Origin: Mycobacterium sp.
GTDB taxonomy: Bacteria; Actinomycetota; Actinomycetes; Mycobacteriales; Mycobacteriaceae
Direction: 5' to 3'
NCBI GenBank assembly: GCA_025965895.1
Contig: JAOPWC010000179.1
Coordinates: 1 to 64,000, forward strand
DNA length: 64,000 nucleotides
Positions 51,128-60,139 of this stretch are shown piece after piece (position 1 is the stretch's first letter; the number at the start of each line of letters is the position of its first letter). The translations under genes were made by a program, and so were the position numbers. The notes beneath the pieces were generated by a model that was given only the letters and a program-made list of their open reading frames with translations, had not been told where the DNA came from and did no database searches.

Positions 51128-51739
51128 TCATCGGACGAAGTAGATCGTGGCGAACAGCGCTATCCACACGATGTCGACGAAGTGCCAGTAATAGGAGACG
51201 ACGATCGCGGCGGTGGCCTGTGCGGGAGTGAATTTGCTCATCCGGGTACGCAGCAGCAGGTAGATGAACGCGATCAGCCCCCCCGTGACGTGCAGGCCGT
51301 GAAAGCCGGTGGCCATGTAGAACACCGAGCCGTACGCGCTGCTGGGGATGGTCGTGCCGTGCGTGCTCAGGTGGTAGTACTCGTAAGCCTGGCCGAGAAC
51401 GAAGAACAGGCCCATGAAAAAGGTCGCCAGATACCAGCGCCGCAGCCCGAAGACGTCGCCGCGCTCGGCTGCGAAGACGCCCATCTGGCAGGTGAATGAC
51501 GAGGCGATCAGCACCAGCGTGACGGGGACGGCCTGGTACAGGTTCAGCTCGGTCGGCGGCGGCGGCCAATTGCCGGCGGCCTGGGCCCGGGCGGTGAAGT
51601 ACATCGCGAACAGGCCGGCAAAGAACATGAGTTCGCTGGACAGCCAAACGATGGTGCCGACACTGACCATGTTTGGCCGGTTCAGCGAATGTACTCGCGA
51701 CGTGATCGCGGTTCCCGACGTCCCTACAGCGCTCGTCAC
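51128..51739 (-). CDS. ctaE: Cytochrome c oxidase subunit III
   Basis: 203 residues from GTG 51737-51739. Five transmembrane helices with family motifs: GTIVWLSSELMFFAGLFAMY (helix with conserved Glu), 'VTLVLIASSFTCQMGVFAAE', 'GLFFVLGQAYEYY', 'GSVFYMATGFHGLHVTGGLI' (the FHGLHV signature), and 'AAIVVSYYWHFVDIVWIALF' (WHFVDxVW signature). It stabilises subunit I of the aa3 oxidase. Upstream of and same strand as qcrCAB, so ctaE-qcrC-qcrA-qcrB form one operon. Divergent from trpD. Confidence 0.97.
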   Translation of the reverse strand: MTSAVGTSGTAITSRVHSLNRPNMVSVGTIVWLSSELMFFAGLFAMYFTARAQAAGNWPPPPTELNLYQAVPVTLVLIASSFTCQMGVFAAERGDVFGLRRWYLATFFMGLFFVLGQAYEYYHLSTHGTTIPSSAYGSVFYMATGFHGLHVTGGLIAFIYLLLRTRMSKFTPAQATAAIVVSYYWHFVDIVWIALFATIYFVR

Positions 51740-51848
51740 CCCGCAAGTATGACGCTTTGTAGTTGTTGAACTCCACCCGGGGACCTAATTGGTCACAAGT
51801 TCGCCATCGCACCTTGGGTGAGCGCGACAACCGTGCGAACATCGGCGC

Positions 51849-52931
51849 GTGGCGCAGCTGCCCTCCTCGCGTTCGGTGCCTTCTACCTCGGCGTCTTGGC
51901 CGAAGGTTCTCAGCGTGCTGACCGCAGGGCGCAACCTCTCCGCCGGTCAGGCGGCGTGGGCCATGGAACAGGTGATGACCGGCGCCGCCACGCCCGCCCA
52001 GATCGCGGCGTTCGCCGTGTCGATGAGGATGAAGGGCCCGTCCGCGGAAGAGGTCCGCGAACTGGCCGACACGATGCTCAACCACGCTCGGCGGGTGCCG
52101 ACCGACGCGATCGGCACCGACACCGTCGACGTCGTCGGCACAGGGGGAGACGGCGCCAACACGGTCAACCTGTCCACGATGGCGGCCATCGTGGTCGCCG
52201 CGAGCGGCGTACCGGTGGTCAAGCACGGCAACCGGGCCGCGTCGTCGCGCAGTGGCGGGGCCGACATGCTCGAGGCGCTCGGGGTGCGCATCGACCTGGG
52301 TCCCGAGGAGGTGGTCCGTAGCGTCTCCGAGGTGGGGATCGGCTTTTGCTTCGCGCCCCTTTTCCATCCGTCGTATCGGCACGCCTCGGCCGTGCGCCGC
52401 GAGATCGGCGTCCCGACGGTATTCAATCTGCTCGGGCCGCTGACGAATCCGGCCTCCCCGCGGGCAGGGCTGATCGGCTGCGCGTTCGCCGACCTCGCCG
52501 AGGTGATGGCCGGTGTCTTCGCTGCCCGCGGCTCCAGCGTCCTGGTGGTGCACGGCGACGACGGGCTCGACGAGCTGACGACCACGACGAAGAGCACGAT
52601 CTGGCGGGTGCAGGCCGGAACGATCGAGCGGCTGACGTTCGATTCCGCCGCGTTCGGCTTCGCGCGCGCAGAGCTGGATGAGCTGGTGGGCGGCAGCGCC
52701 GAGGAAAACGCCGACGAGGCGCGGTCGGTGCTGGGTGGAGCAACCGGGCCGGTGCGCGACGCGGTGGTGCTGAACGCCGCGGGGGCGATGGTGGCCCACG
52801 CCGGGCTATCCAGCGACGCCACATGGTTGCCCGCCTGGGAGGCTGCCCTGGTGCGCGCCGGCCACGCGATCGACTCGGGTGCGGCCGAGAAGCTGCTCGC
52901 GCGTTGGGCGCGGTTCACACAGAAATTCTGA
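51849..52931 (+). CDS. trpD: Anthranilate phosphoribosyltransferase
   Basis: 360 residues from GTG 51849. The enzyme joins anthranilate and PRPP in tryptophan synthesis. Motifs: DVVGTGGDGANTVNLST (PRPP site), VKHGNRAASSRSGGADML (anthranilate/PRPP), HPSYRHASAVRREIGVPTVF, NLLGPLTNP, and VHGDDGLDELT with the metal-binding Asp-Glu. No other trp gene is nearby. Its last 126 bases overlap the end of the convergent exonuclease/GIY-YIG gene. Confidence 0.97.
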   Translation: MAQLPSSRSVPSTSASWPKVLSVLTAGRNLSAGQAAWAMEQVMTGAATPAQIAAFAVSMRMKGPSAEEVRELADTMLNHARRVPTDAIGTDTVDVVGTGGDGANTVNLSTMAAIVVAASGVPVVKHGNRAASSRSGGADMLEALGVRIDLGPEEVVRSVSEVGIGFCFAPLFHPSYRHASAVRREIGVPTVFNLLGPLTNPASPRAGLIGCAFADLAEVMAGVFAARGSSVLVVHGDDGLDELTTTTKSTIWRVQAGTIERLTFDSAAFGFARAELDELVGGSAEENADEARSVLGGATGPVRDAVVLNAAGAMVAHAGLSSDATWLPAWEAALVRAGHAIDSGAAEKLLARWARFTQKF

Positions 52932-54668
52932 GGCCGCCTCGAAGTTCGCAACGTCCTGCTGGGCCGCCAGGCGTGCCGACCGGGCCGCCGCCGCCCACCG
53001 TGCCCACGCGCCCGCCGACGCCATCGGCATCGCGTAGCCGGGCTCGGCGCACACGATCCGCACGCCGGCTGCCGACAGCCACTTCGAGATCAAGGCGGTC
53101 TCCTCGACCAGGGCGCCGCCGAGCGGCGCGGTGCTCGGCAACGGCGTCTGAGCACCAGCCCGCAGGGCGTCGATCACCGGCATCGGCGGAACGCCGCGCA
53201 CCGCGGTACCCGCGGCCGCCAATTGCCCACACCTGATCACCGCGATGTGCCAGCCGCCGCCACCGTCGGGCGCCGCTGCGATCAGCTCGGCCACCGCGGC
53301 AAGTGCCCGCAGGCGCTGCCCGCGCCATAGCACGTCGATCGCGGTGCCGGCGCGGTCACGCAGCCGGGCAGCGGTCTCGTAGCGATGCCGGGCCGCGAGA
53401 TCGCAGACGCACGCGGCGATCTCGGCCACCGGCGCGTTGTCCCGGCCTTCGATCAGCGCCGCCGCGCGCCGCGGTGTGGCGGCGTATTCGTCCGCGCTGA
53501 CGCCGCGCGCCGCCGGGCATGGCGACACCTCGCGCTGCGGGCAGGCCGGCCCATGGACAGCGGAGCGCGCCAGCCGGGTGGTACACGTGCGCACGCCGGT
53601 GAAGCGGGCCAGCAGGTCGGCCGTGTCCGCAGCGTCAGATCGGGATCGGAACGGCCCCAACGCGTTTGGGTGCCTGGGCATGCGGACCACCGACAGCCGG
53701 GGGAATGCCTCGTCGGAGAGCACCACCCACCACCACCGGTGCGGGAAGCGCGACCGTCGGTTGTATGGCGGGGCATGCGCGGCCAGCAGCCGCAGCTCGC
53801 GGACACCGGCCTCAAGCGCGTGCGCGCACTCGACGTGGTCCACCTGGCAGGCAAGGCCGACCATCTCCTTGATGCGGCCACGCGGGTCGGCGCCGTTGAA
53901 GTACTGGCCGACCCGGCGGCGCAGGTCGACTGCGGTGCCGACATACAGCACTTCCCGCCCGGGACCGCGGAACAGGTACACCCCCGGTCGGTGTGGAAGA
54001 CCTTCGGCGAGAACGCGTTTGCGACGTTGCGCCGCGCTGACATTCGGCATGTACGCCCGCAGGTCGGCGTAGGTGTGCACGCCCTGGTTTCCGACGCGCT
54101 CGATAAGCGCGTGCAGCACGTCGACGGTGGCGCGTGCATCGTCGAGCGCGCGGTGGGTGGGCGTGCTGGCCGCTGAGAACAGCTTCGCGAGTGCGGCCAG
54201 CCGCACACTGGGCGCCTCCTCTCGGCTGAGCACGCGCCGCGCGAGGCGGACCGTGCACAGTACCGGTGGCCGCGGCCACACGATGTCGCAGCGCCGCGCC
54301 GCGGCTCGCAGAAATCCGATGTCGAAGCCGGCGTTGTGTGCGACCAGAACCGCCCCGCGCGCGAACTCGAGGAAGGTGGGCAGGACGACGTCGATGGTGG
54401 GTGCGTTACACACCATCGACGTGGTGATGCCGGTCAGCTGGACGATCTGCGGCGGAATGTCGCGGCCCGGGTCGACCAGCGTGGCCAGCTCACCCAGTAC
54501 GGCGCCGCCGCGTACCTTGACCGCGCCGACTTCGGTGATCGCATCGCAGTTGCCGTCGGGCGCCGTGGCCCGGCCGCCGGTGGTCTCCAAGTCGACCACC
54601 ACGAACGTCGTCTCTCGCAGCGACAGATCGGCCGACGGGTCGGCGTCAGCGAAGCTGAGCTGCTCCAT
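52806..54668 (-). CDS. DnaQ-like 3'-5' exonuclease fused to UvrC-type GIY-YIG nuclease (Rv2191-like)
   Basis: 620 residues from ATG 54666-54668. Residues about 15-190 are a DEDDh exonuclease: VVVDLETTGG (Asp, Glu), ITEVGAVKVRGG, LVAHNAGFDIGFL, and HRALDDARATVDVL. About 225-310 is a GIY-YIG domain: GVYLFRGPGREVLYVGTAVD then LRRRVGQYF and VECAHALEAGVRELRLL. The rest resembles the UvrC middle region, including a UVR-like helix pair (CDLAARHRYETAARLRDRAG). It resembles Cho plus a proofreading domain and probably acts in damage repair. The stop lies 126 bases inside the trpD 3' end. An intact frame throughout supports it. Confidence 0.92.
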   Translation of the reverse strand: MEQLSFADADPSADLSLRETTFVVVDLETTGGRATAPDGNCDAITEVGAVKVRGGAVLGELATLVDPGRDIPPQIVQLTGITTSMVCNAPTIDVVLPTFLEFARGAVLVAHNAGFDIGFLRAAARRCDIVWPRPPVLCTVRLARRVLSREEAPSVRLAALAKLFSAASTPTHRALDDARATVDVLHALIERVGNQGVHTYADLRAYMPNVSAAQRRKRVLAEGLPHRPGVYLFRGPGREVLYVGTAVDLRRRVGQYFNGADPRGRIKEMVGLACQVDHVECAHALEAGVRELRLLAAHAPPYNRRSRFPHRWWWVVLSDEAFPRLSVVRMPRHPNALGPFRSRSDAADTADLLARFTGVRTCTTRLARSAVHGPACPQREVSPCPAARGVSADEYAATPRRAAALIEGRDNAPVAEIAACVCDLAARHRYETAARLRDRAGTAIDVLWRGQRLRALAAVAELIAAAPDGGGGWHIAVIRCGQLAAAGTAVRGVPPMPVIDALRAGAQTPLPSTAPLGGALVEETALISKWLSAAGVRIVCAEPGYAMPMASAGAWARWAAAARSARLAAQQDVANFEAASEFLCEPRPTREQLLGRTRVDRVAGAHQGSLPGGQPCGVAG

Positions 54669-54754
54669 GGCCTCAGACGGTAAGGAGCCCCACCGACATG
54701 TCGGCGGGTGTGGCTAGCGTTCAGGTGTAGTACCACCGAAAGGACACGATCGAA

Positions 54755-54949
54755 GTGATCATTGACTGCGACGAGTGCGCGGTGCGCGGTGCGGCGTGCA
54801 AGGACTGTGTTGTCAGTGTCTTGCTCGGCACGCCGCAGACGCTGCTCGACGACGAGCGCGCTGCGCTGGAAGCGCTCGCGGAAGTGGGTCTGGCGCCGCG
54901 GCTGAGGCTCGTTCCGATTCACCGCCGCGACGACACGGGCGTCGCCTGA
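54755..54949 (+). CDS. Small CxxC/CxxxxxC conserved protein
   Basis: 64 residues from GTG 54755 with AAAGGA ten bases before. The N-terminus DCDECAVRGAACKDCVVSVL holds four cysteines in two close pairs, a likely zinc or iron-sulfur knuckle. The rest is LLDDERAALEALAEVGLAPRLR and a His/Arg end. The family is unnamed. It is followed by ripC on the same strand after a 136-base gap that probably holds a separate promoter. It has no recognised function but a sound ribosome site and normal codon use. Confidence 0.72.
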   Translation: MIIDCDECAVRGAACKDCVVSVLLGTPQTLLDDERAALEALAEVGLAPRLRLVPIHRRDDTGVA

Positions 54950-55085
54950 ATCGTTAGTTGCCGCAAAGACTAAGAATTCGCGTTAATTTGGCTCTCGTGT
55001 TGGACATGGCCGATGCCGTTTCGTAACCTATCTGAGACCTGAGAGCGTGACGGCCCAGTCCGAGGCAGTTTAAGGATTTTTAGTC

Positions 55086-56246
55086 TTGAAACTTGACCGG
55101 CTGAAGTGGATGAATCGTTCTCTTCGACGACCGCTCATCGGTGCGATAGCGGTCCTGGCGATCTCCGGTTTTTTGGTGGCGGCCACCGTGCAGGCCGACC
55201 CGGCGGACGACGCGGTAGCCAAACTCACCGAACTGTCCCGCCAGGCCGAGCAGACCACCGAGGCGATGCACTCCGCGCAGCTGGACCTGACGAAGAAACT
55301 CGCCGCCCAGAAAGCCGCCGAAGACACGCACGCTGCCGACGTGGCCGCGGCGGAGGCCGCCAAGGCACAGCTCGCCAACTACCAGATGTCGGTCGACAAG
55401 CTCGCCGCCACGATGTACATGGGCGGCCGCACGGACGGCCTGAGCGCGATAATGACCGCCGATTCCCCCCAGCACCTGATCGACGAGATGTCGGTGCAGC
55501 GGGTGGTGGCAGGCGAGATGGCCGCACAGATGAACGGGTACCGCACCGTCAACGTACAGGCGACCGCGGCCGAAAAGGCTTCGGCGAAGTCAGCGGCCGA
55601 CGCACGCACCGCAGCAGAGCAGGCCGCCGCAGTCCGGGCCGACGTGCAGGCCAAGCAGAGCAAGTTGCAGGTCCAGATCGCGGTCGTCAAGTCGCAGTAT
55701 CTGGCGCTGTCGCCGGGACAGCGCACCGCCCTGGCCGCCCCGAACCCGGTGCAGACCGCGCTGCCGCCCGGAGACCCCGCACCGGATGCGCTGCCGGCGG
55801 ACAGCGCTCCAGTAGTGCAGGCGTTGCCCGACGCGATGGTGCCAAACGGCGACCTCTCGTCGCCGCCCGAAGGCGCCGTGCCCGCCCCGGCCCCCGGCAA
55901 CGAGGGCGGGATCGCGGTGCAGGCGGCGCTCACCCGAGTGGGCTCGCCGTACGCCTGGGGCGCGGCCGGGCCGAACGCGTTCGACTGCTCGGGTCTGGTG
56001 ATGTGGGCCTTCCAGCAGGCGGGCATCCCGCTGCCGCACTCCAGCCAGGCGCTGGCCGCCGGCGGCCAGCCCGTCTCGCTGTCCGACCTGCAGCCCGGCG
56101 ACGTGGTGACCTATTATTCCGATGCCTCCCACACCGGGATCTACGTAGGTGACGGCATGGTGGTGCACTCCTCCACCTACGGTCAGCCGGTCCGGGTGGT
56201 TCCGCTCGGTGCAGCCGGCCCGGTCAACAACGCCCGTCGGTACTAG
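55086..56246 (+). CDS. ripC: NlpC/P60 peptidoglycan endopeptidase, RipC-type
   Basis: 386 residues from TTG 55086. A signal-anchor (LIGAIAVLAISGFLVAATVQA) precedes a long coiled-coil region (about 40-215, with repeated Ala/Glu/Lys heptads such as AAEDTHAADVAAAEAAKAQL). A Pro-rich linker (about 215-270) leads to the C-terminal NlpC/P60 domain. Catalytic C301 lies in NAFDCSGLVMWAFQ, H349 in SHTGIYVGDG and a third polar residue (H361) in VVHSSTYG. It cuts D-Glu/mDAP peptide cross-links during division and growth. The coiled-coil resembles an auto-inhibitory or FtsX-binding segment. Confidence 0.93.
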   Translation: MKLDRLKWMNRSLRRPLIGAIAVLAISGFLVAATVQADPADDAVAKLTELSRQAEQTTEAMHSAQLDLTKKLAAQKAAEDTHAADVAAAEAAKAQLANYQMSVDKLAATMYMGGRTDGLSAIMTADSPQHLIDEMSVQRVVAGEMAAQMNGYRTVNVQATAAEKASAKSAADARTAAEQAAAVRADVQAKQSKLQVQIAVVKSQYLALSPGQRTALAAPNPVQTALPPGDPAPDALPADSAPVVQALPDAMVPNGDLSSPPEGAVPAPAPGNEGGIAVQAALTRVGSPYAWGAAGPNAFDCSGLVMWAFQQAGIPLPHSSQALAAGGQPVSLSDLQPGDVVTYYSDASHTGIYVGDGMVVHSSTYGQPVRVVPLGAAGPVNNARRY

Positions 56247-57099
56247 CCGCGGGCCCCAGCGGCGGCCGTCAGTCCCGCTGGGCCTGGCGCTGGTCGCCGA
56301 GCTCGTCGTCGCCGCAACGTTGCTCGGCCAGTCCCCGGTCGCGTCGCCGCTGCGTCCGACTCCGCCTGCTGCGCCGCTGCCCGCGCTCGCGGCGCCGACC
56401 GGGCCTGTGCTGCACCTGGCCGACGGCCGGACCGTGCGGCTGGTGGGCACCGCACCCCTCTTGACCCGCATCGCCGCCGAGATCGGTTCCGCTGTCGATG
56501 CGGTGGCCGGGTTCTGGGGCGACGACTGGTCCCGTGACATCGTGATTGTGGCGGCCGACAGCGACGCCCAGTTCGCCGCCGAAGCCGGGGATCCATACCG
56601 GCAATGGACCGGCGTCGCGGCGGTGACGGTTGCCGATGCATTCGATCCATCTCGGCGGACAGTGACCGGTCAGCGGATCGTGTTCGCCGAAGGGGCAAAC
56701 GCGATGAGCGAGGCCTCGCTACGAACTGTGTTGCGCCATGAGCTTTTTCATTATGCGTCTCGCGCCGACACCACGGCCGACGCGCCGCAGTGGCTCACTG
56801 AGGGCGTCGCCGACTACGTCGGCCGACCGGCGACACCGGTGACACGCGCCGCGACACCGGCGGCGCTGCCGTCCGACGCCGATCTGGACGCGCAGGGGGC
56901 GCAGCGCTCGGCCGCCTACGACCGGGCGTGGCTGTTCGCGCGCTTCGTCGCAGACAGCTACAGCGCGCCCGCGCTGCGACGGCTGTATCTGCTGGCCTGC
57001 GGTCCCGGCCATCCGGATCCAACCACCGCGGTGTCGGTCGCGCTGGGGACGCCCCTGCCGGATCTGCTGTCGCGCTGGCAGCGCTGGCTCGGCGGATAG
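56209..57099 (+). CDS. Exported HExxH metallopeptidase-like protein (Rv2189c-like)
   Basis: About 296 residues if the GTG at 56209 is used; this overlaps ripC by 38 bases. No ATG is available and the true start is uncertain (GTG 56149 is another option). A hydrophobic helix PLGLALVAELVVAATLLGQS acts as signal or anchor. The zinc site is H177-E-x2-H in RHELFHYASRA, followed 20 residues later by WLTEGVADYVG, the Glu ligand of gluzincin-type (peptidase MA/M1-like) enzymes. The catalytic residues look intact. The substrate is unknown, but its coupling to ripC suggests envelope processing. Confidence 0.78.
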   Translation: MQPARSTTPVGTSRGPQRRPSVPLGLALVAELVVAATLLGQSPVASPLRPTPPAAPLPALAAPTGPVLHLADGRTVRLVGTAPLLTRIAAEIGSAVDAVAGFWGDDWSRDIVIVAADSDAQFAAEAGDPYRQWTGVAAVTVADAFDPSRRTVTGQRIVFAEGANAMSEASLRTVLRHELFHYASRADTTADAPQWLTEGVADYVGRPATPVTRAATPAALPSDADLDAQGAQRSAAYDRAWLFARFVADSYSAPALRRLYLLACGPGHPDPTTAVSVALGTPLPDLLSRWQRWLGG

Positions 57100-57119
57100 A
57101 GCACGTAGGGTGAAAAGCC

Positions 57120-58253
57120 GTGACGCGGGTCCTGTTGGTCACCAATGACTTCCCACCCCGTCCCGGCGGCATCCAGGCATACCTGCAGGAACTGGTGTCG
57201 CGGCTGGCCGGCAGCGGGTCGCACACGCTGACGGTGTATGCGCCCCAGTGGAAGGGCGCCGATCGCTTTGACCGCGGGCTGCCCTACGAGGTCGTGCGGC
57301 ATCCCGGGACGCTGATGCTGCCGGTCCCGGCCGTCGCGTCCTCGATGGGGGGGCTCATCGAAGATCGCGGCATCGAGACGGTGTGGTTCGGGGCGGCCGC
57401 ACCGCTGGCGTTGCTGGCCCGATCGGCCAGGCGGGCCGGCGCGGCCCGGGTGCTGGCGAGCACGCACGGCCACGAGGTGGGGTGGTCGATGCTGCCCCTA
57501 GCTCGCTCGGCGCTGCGTCGCATCGGGGAGGACACCGACGCGGTGACGTTCGTCAGCCGATACACCCGCAGGCGGTTCGCGTCGGCGTTCGGGCCGCGCG
57601 CGGCGCTCGAGTATCTGCCGCCCGGTGTCGACACGCAGCGATTCCGGCCCGATGCCGCCGCCCGCGCCGAGCTGCGTGCCCGCTACGGCCTCGGTCAGCG
57701 CCCGGTCGTCGTGTGCCTGTCGCGGCTGGTGCCGCGCAAGGGGCAGGACATGCTGATCCGCGCGCTGCCCGCCGTCCGGGGCAAGGTGGACGGCGCCGCG
57801 CTGGTGATCGTCGGCGGCGGTCCCCACGAGACGGCGCTGCGACGGCTGGCGCAGCGGACCGGCGTCGCCGCCCACGTGGTGTTCACCGGCGGTGTGCCGT
57901 GGTCGGAGTTGCCCGCGCACCATGCGATCGCGAACGTGTTCGCGATGCCGTGCCGCACCCGCGGCGCCGGCCTGGACGTCGAAGGGCTCGGCATCGTCCT
58001 TCTGGAGGCCTCCGCGACGGGCGTGCCGGTGGTTGCCGGCCGGTCCGGTGGCGCGCCGGAGACGGTGCTCGAAGGCGACACCGGCCATGTGGTCGACGGA
58101 CGGTCGCTGGCCGAGATCGCCGAGGCCGTCACCCGGATCCTTCTCGACCCGGACGTGGCCGCGGCGATGGGCGCGGCCGGGCGGCGCTGGGTGACGGAAA
58201 ACTGGTGCTGGCAGACTCACGCCGCGCGGTTGGCGACGCTTGCGACGCCTTAA
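57120..58253 (+). CDS. pimB: GDP-mannose-dependent phosphatidylinositol-monomannoside mannosyltransferase (GT4)
   Basis: 377 residues from GTG 57120. GT-B fold of family GT4: TNDFPPRPGGIQAYLQEL (acceptor side), STHGHEVGWSML, PPGVDTQRFRPDA, VVVCLSRLVPRKGQDMLIRA (donor site), and the C-terminal GLDVEGLGIVLLEASATGVP (EX7E) with GRSGGAPETV. It corresponds to PimB' (Rv2188c), which adds the second mannose to phosphatidylinositol mannoside on the cytoplasmic face. The stop overlaps the fadD15 stop (TTAA, 58250-58253). Confidence 0.95.
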   Translation: MTRVLLVTNDFPPRPGGIQAYLQELVSRLAGSGSHTLTVYAPQWKGADRFDRGLPYEVVRHPGTLMLPVPAVASSMGGLIEDRGIETVWFGAAAPLALLARSARRAGAARVLASTHGHEVGWSMLPLARSALRRIGEDTDAVTFVSRYTRRRFASAFGPRAALEYLPPGVDTQRFRPDAAARAELRARYGLGQRPVVVCLSRLVPRKGQDMLIRALPAVRGKVDGAALVIVGGGPHETALRRLAQRTGVAAHVVFTGGVPWSELPAHHAIANVFAMPCRTRGAGLDVEGLGIVLLEASATGVPVVAGRSGGAPETVLEGDTGHVVDGRSLAEIAEAVTRILLDPDVAAAMGAAGRRWVTENWCWQTHAARLATLATP

Positions 58254-60052
58254 TCCTTGCGGTAGAGCGCCTCGATGTCGCTGGCGAACTTCTCGGCGAC
58301 GACCTTGCGCTTGACCTTCATCGTCGGTGTCAGCTCACCGGTGTCCTCGGTGAAGTCCACGGGCAGCACCCGGAACTTGCGAATGGACTCGGCGTGCGAG
58401 ACCGCCTGGTTGGCCTCCTTGACGGCGAGGTCGATCTCGGCGACCAGGTCCGGGTCGGTGGCCAGCTCGCCGACCGTCGCGTTCGGGTCCTTGCCGTTGC
58501 GCTGCTTCCAGCCGACGAACGCCTCGGGGTCGATCGTGATCAGTGCGGCGACGAACGGTTTCGCGTCGCCGACCGCCATGGCCTGGCTGATCAGCGGATG
58601 GGCCCGCAACTGGTCCTCCAGGATCGCGGGTGCGACGTTCTTGCCCCCGGCGGTGACGATGATCTCCTTTTTGCGGCCGATGATCGTCAGGAACCTGTCG
58701 TCGTCAATCGCGCCGAGGTCTCCCGTGTGGAACCAGCCGTCGACGATCGCGGCCTTCGTCTCTTCCTCGTTCTTCCAGTATCCCTTGAACACCACGCCGC
58801 CGCGAACCAACAGCTCGTTGTCGTCGTCGATGCGCATACTGTTGCCGGGCAACAATTTTCCGACCGTGCCGATCTTGATGTCGTCCACCCGGTTCACGGT
58901 GATGGCCGCGCTGGTCTCGGTCAGGCCGTAACCCTCGTAGATGGTCAGCCCGACGCCTCGGTAGAAGTGGCCCAGCCGCGCGCCCAATGGTGCCCCGCCG
59001 GAGATTGAGGCCCGGCAGTTGCCGCCCAGCGCCGCGCGCAGCTTGCCGTAAACCAGCCGGTCGAACAGTGCGTGCTTAGCCCGCAGCACCAGCCCCGGGC
59101 CGCCGGTGTCGAGCCCTTTGCTCCAGTCGATCGCGGTGTTCGCGGCGATCTCGAAGATCTTGCCCCTGCCGTCAGCGCGCGCGTTCTGTTCGGCGGTGTT
59201 GTAGACCTTCTCGAAGACCCGGGGCACCGACACCACCAGCGTCGGCTTGAACACCGACAACATCGGCACCAGGTTCTTGATGTCGCTGGTGAACCCGACG
59301 GTGACCTTGTTCTGGAAGGCCGCTATCGCGATGGCACGGGCCAGCACGTGGGCCAGAGGCAAGAACACCAGCAGTCGTTGACCGGTGTCCAGCAGGTTCG
59401 GGAACGCTGCCTTCGCGCCGCGGGTTTCGTACACCAGGTTGGAGTGGGTCAGCTGACAGCCCTTCGGCAGGCCGGTGGTGCCGGAGGTGTAGATCAGCGT
59501 GGCGACGTCGGCGGCCCGCACCTGCTCGAGCCGCCGCTGGACCTCACCGGGGTCGACAGACGACCCGGCATCGGCCAGCGCGTCCAGCGCCTTCGGGGCG
59601 CCGGCAGCGATCCGGTAGATTTTGCGCAGTGCGGGCAACTGGTCGGCCAATTGCTCGATCTTGTCGCCGTGCGCGTCGGTCTCGGCGAACGCGAGCACCG
59701 CCTCGGAATCCTGCAGCACGAACCGCACCTGCTCGGCCGACGACGTCTCGTAGATCGGGACGGTCACCGCGCCGATCGACAGGATCGCGTAGTCCAGGAT
59801 CGCCCACTCGTAGCGGGTGGCCGACAGGATCGCCACCCGGTCACCGGGATTCACGCCGTCGGCGATCAAACCCTGTGCTGCGGAGCGGATCTGGGCGGCG
59901 GCTTGGGCATACGTCACATCCGTCCACGCCCCGTCGACGAGCCGCTGGAAGATCGGGTGGTCCGGGTGGTTACGTTCGTGGGCGAACACGGCGTTGGCGA
60001 TGTTGTCGTATTCACCCACGGTGAAGGTTGCCGGAGCAGTTAACTCGCGCAC
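58250..60052 (-). CDS. fadD15: Long-chain fatty-acid-CoA ligase
   Basis: 600 residues, as in M. tuberculosis FadD15 (Rv2187). ANL-superfamily motifs: the P-loop LIYTSGTTGLPKGCQLTH, YEGYGLTETSAAITVNR (A5), 'DGWFHTGDLGAIDDDRFLTI' (A7), IGRKKEIIVTAGGKNVAP (A8), and a catalytic Lys near the C-terminus in TPTMKVKRKVV (A10). It makes acyl-CoA from long-chain fatty acids. Mycobacterial FadD15 is of the acyl-CoA (not acyl-AMP) type. Divergent from the SRPBCC genes. Confidence 0.95.
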   Translation of the reverse strand: MRELTAPATFTVGEYDNIANAVFAHERNHPDHPIFQRLVDGAWTDVTYAQAAAQIRSAAQGLIADGVNPGDRVAILSATRYEWAILDYAILSIGAVTVPIYETSSAEQVRFVLQDSEAVLAFAETDAHGDKIEQLADQLPALRKIYRIAAGAPKALDALADAGSSVDPGEVQRRLEQVRAADVATLIYTSGTTGLPKGCQLTHSNLVYETRGAKAAFPNLLDTGQRLLVFLPLAHVLARAIAIAAFQNKVTVGFTSDIKNLVPMLSVFKPTLVVSVPRVFEKVYNTAEQNARADGRGKIFEIAANTAIDWSKGLDTGGPGLVLRAKHALFDRLVYGKLRAALGGNCRASISGGAPLGARLGHFYRGVGLTIYEGYGLTETSAAITVNRVDDIKIGTVGKLLPGNSMRIDDDNELLVRGGVVFKGYWKNEEETKAAIVDGWFHTGDLGAIDDDRFLTIIGRKKEIIVTAGGKNVAPAILEDQLRAHPLISQAMAVGDAKPFVAALITIDPEAFVGWKQRNGKDPNATVGELATDPDLVAEIDLAVKEANQAVSHAESIRKFRVLPVDFTEDTGELTPTMKVKRKVVAEKFASDIEALYRKD

Positions 60053-60139
60053 AGATCTCGAGCCTCTCGACGCTGGTACGGGCCTTTTCTGCGGTCCAGC
60101 CTAGTCATGGCGGCGACGGGCATGGAAAGCTGATGAGCC

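Noticed and set aside
54950..55085. MtrA-type or c-di-AMP riboswitch control before ripC
   Set aside because: GTAACC and GTGACG occur but about 18 bases apart, unlike close MtrA repeats. The 136-base gap is too short for a ydaO-type riboswitch.
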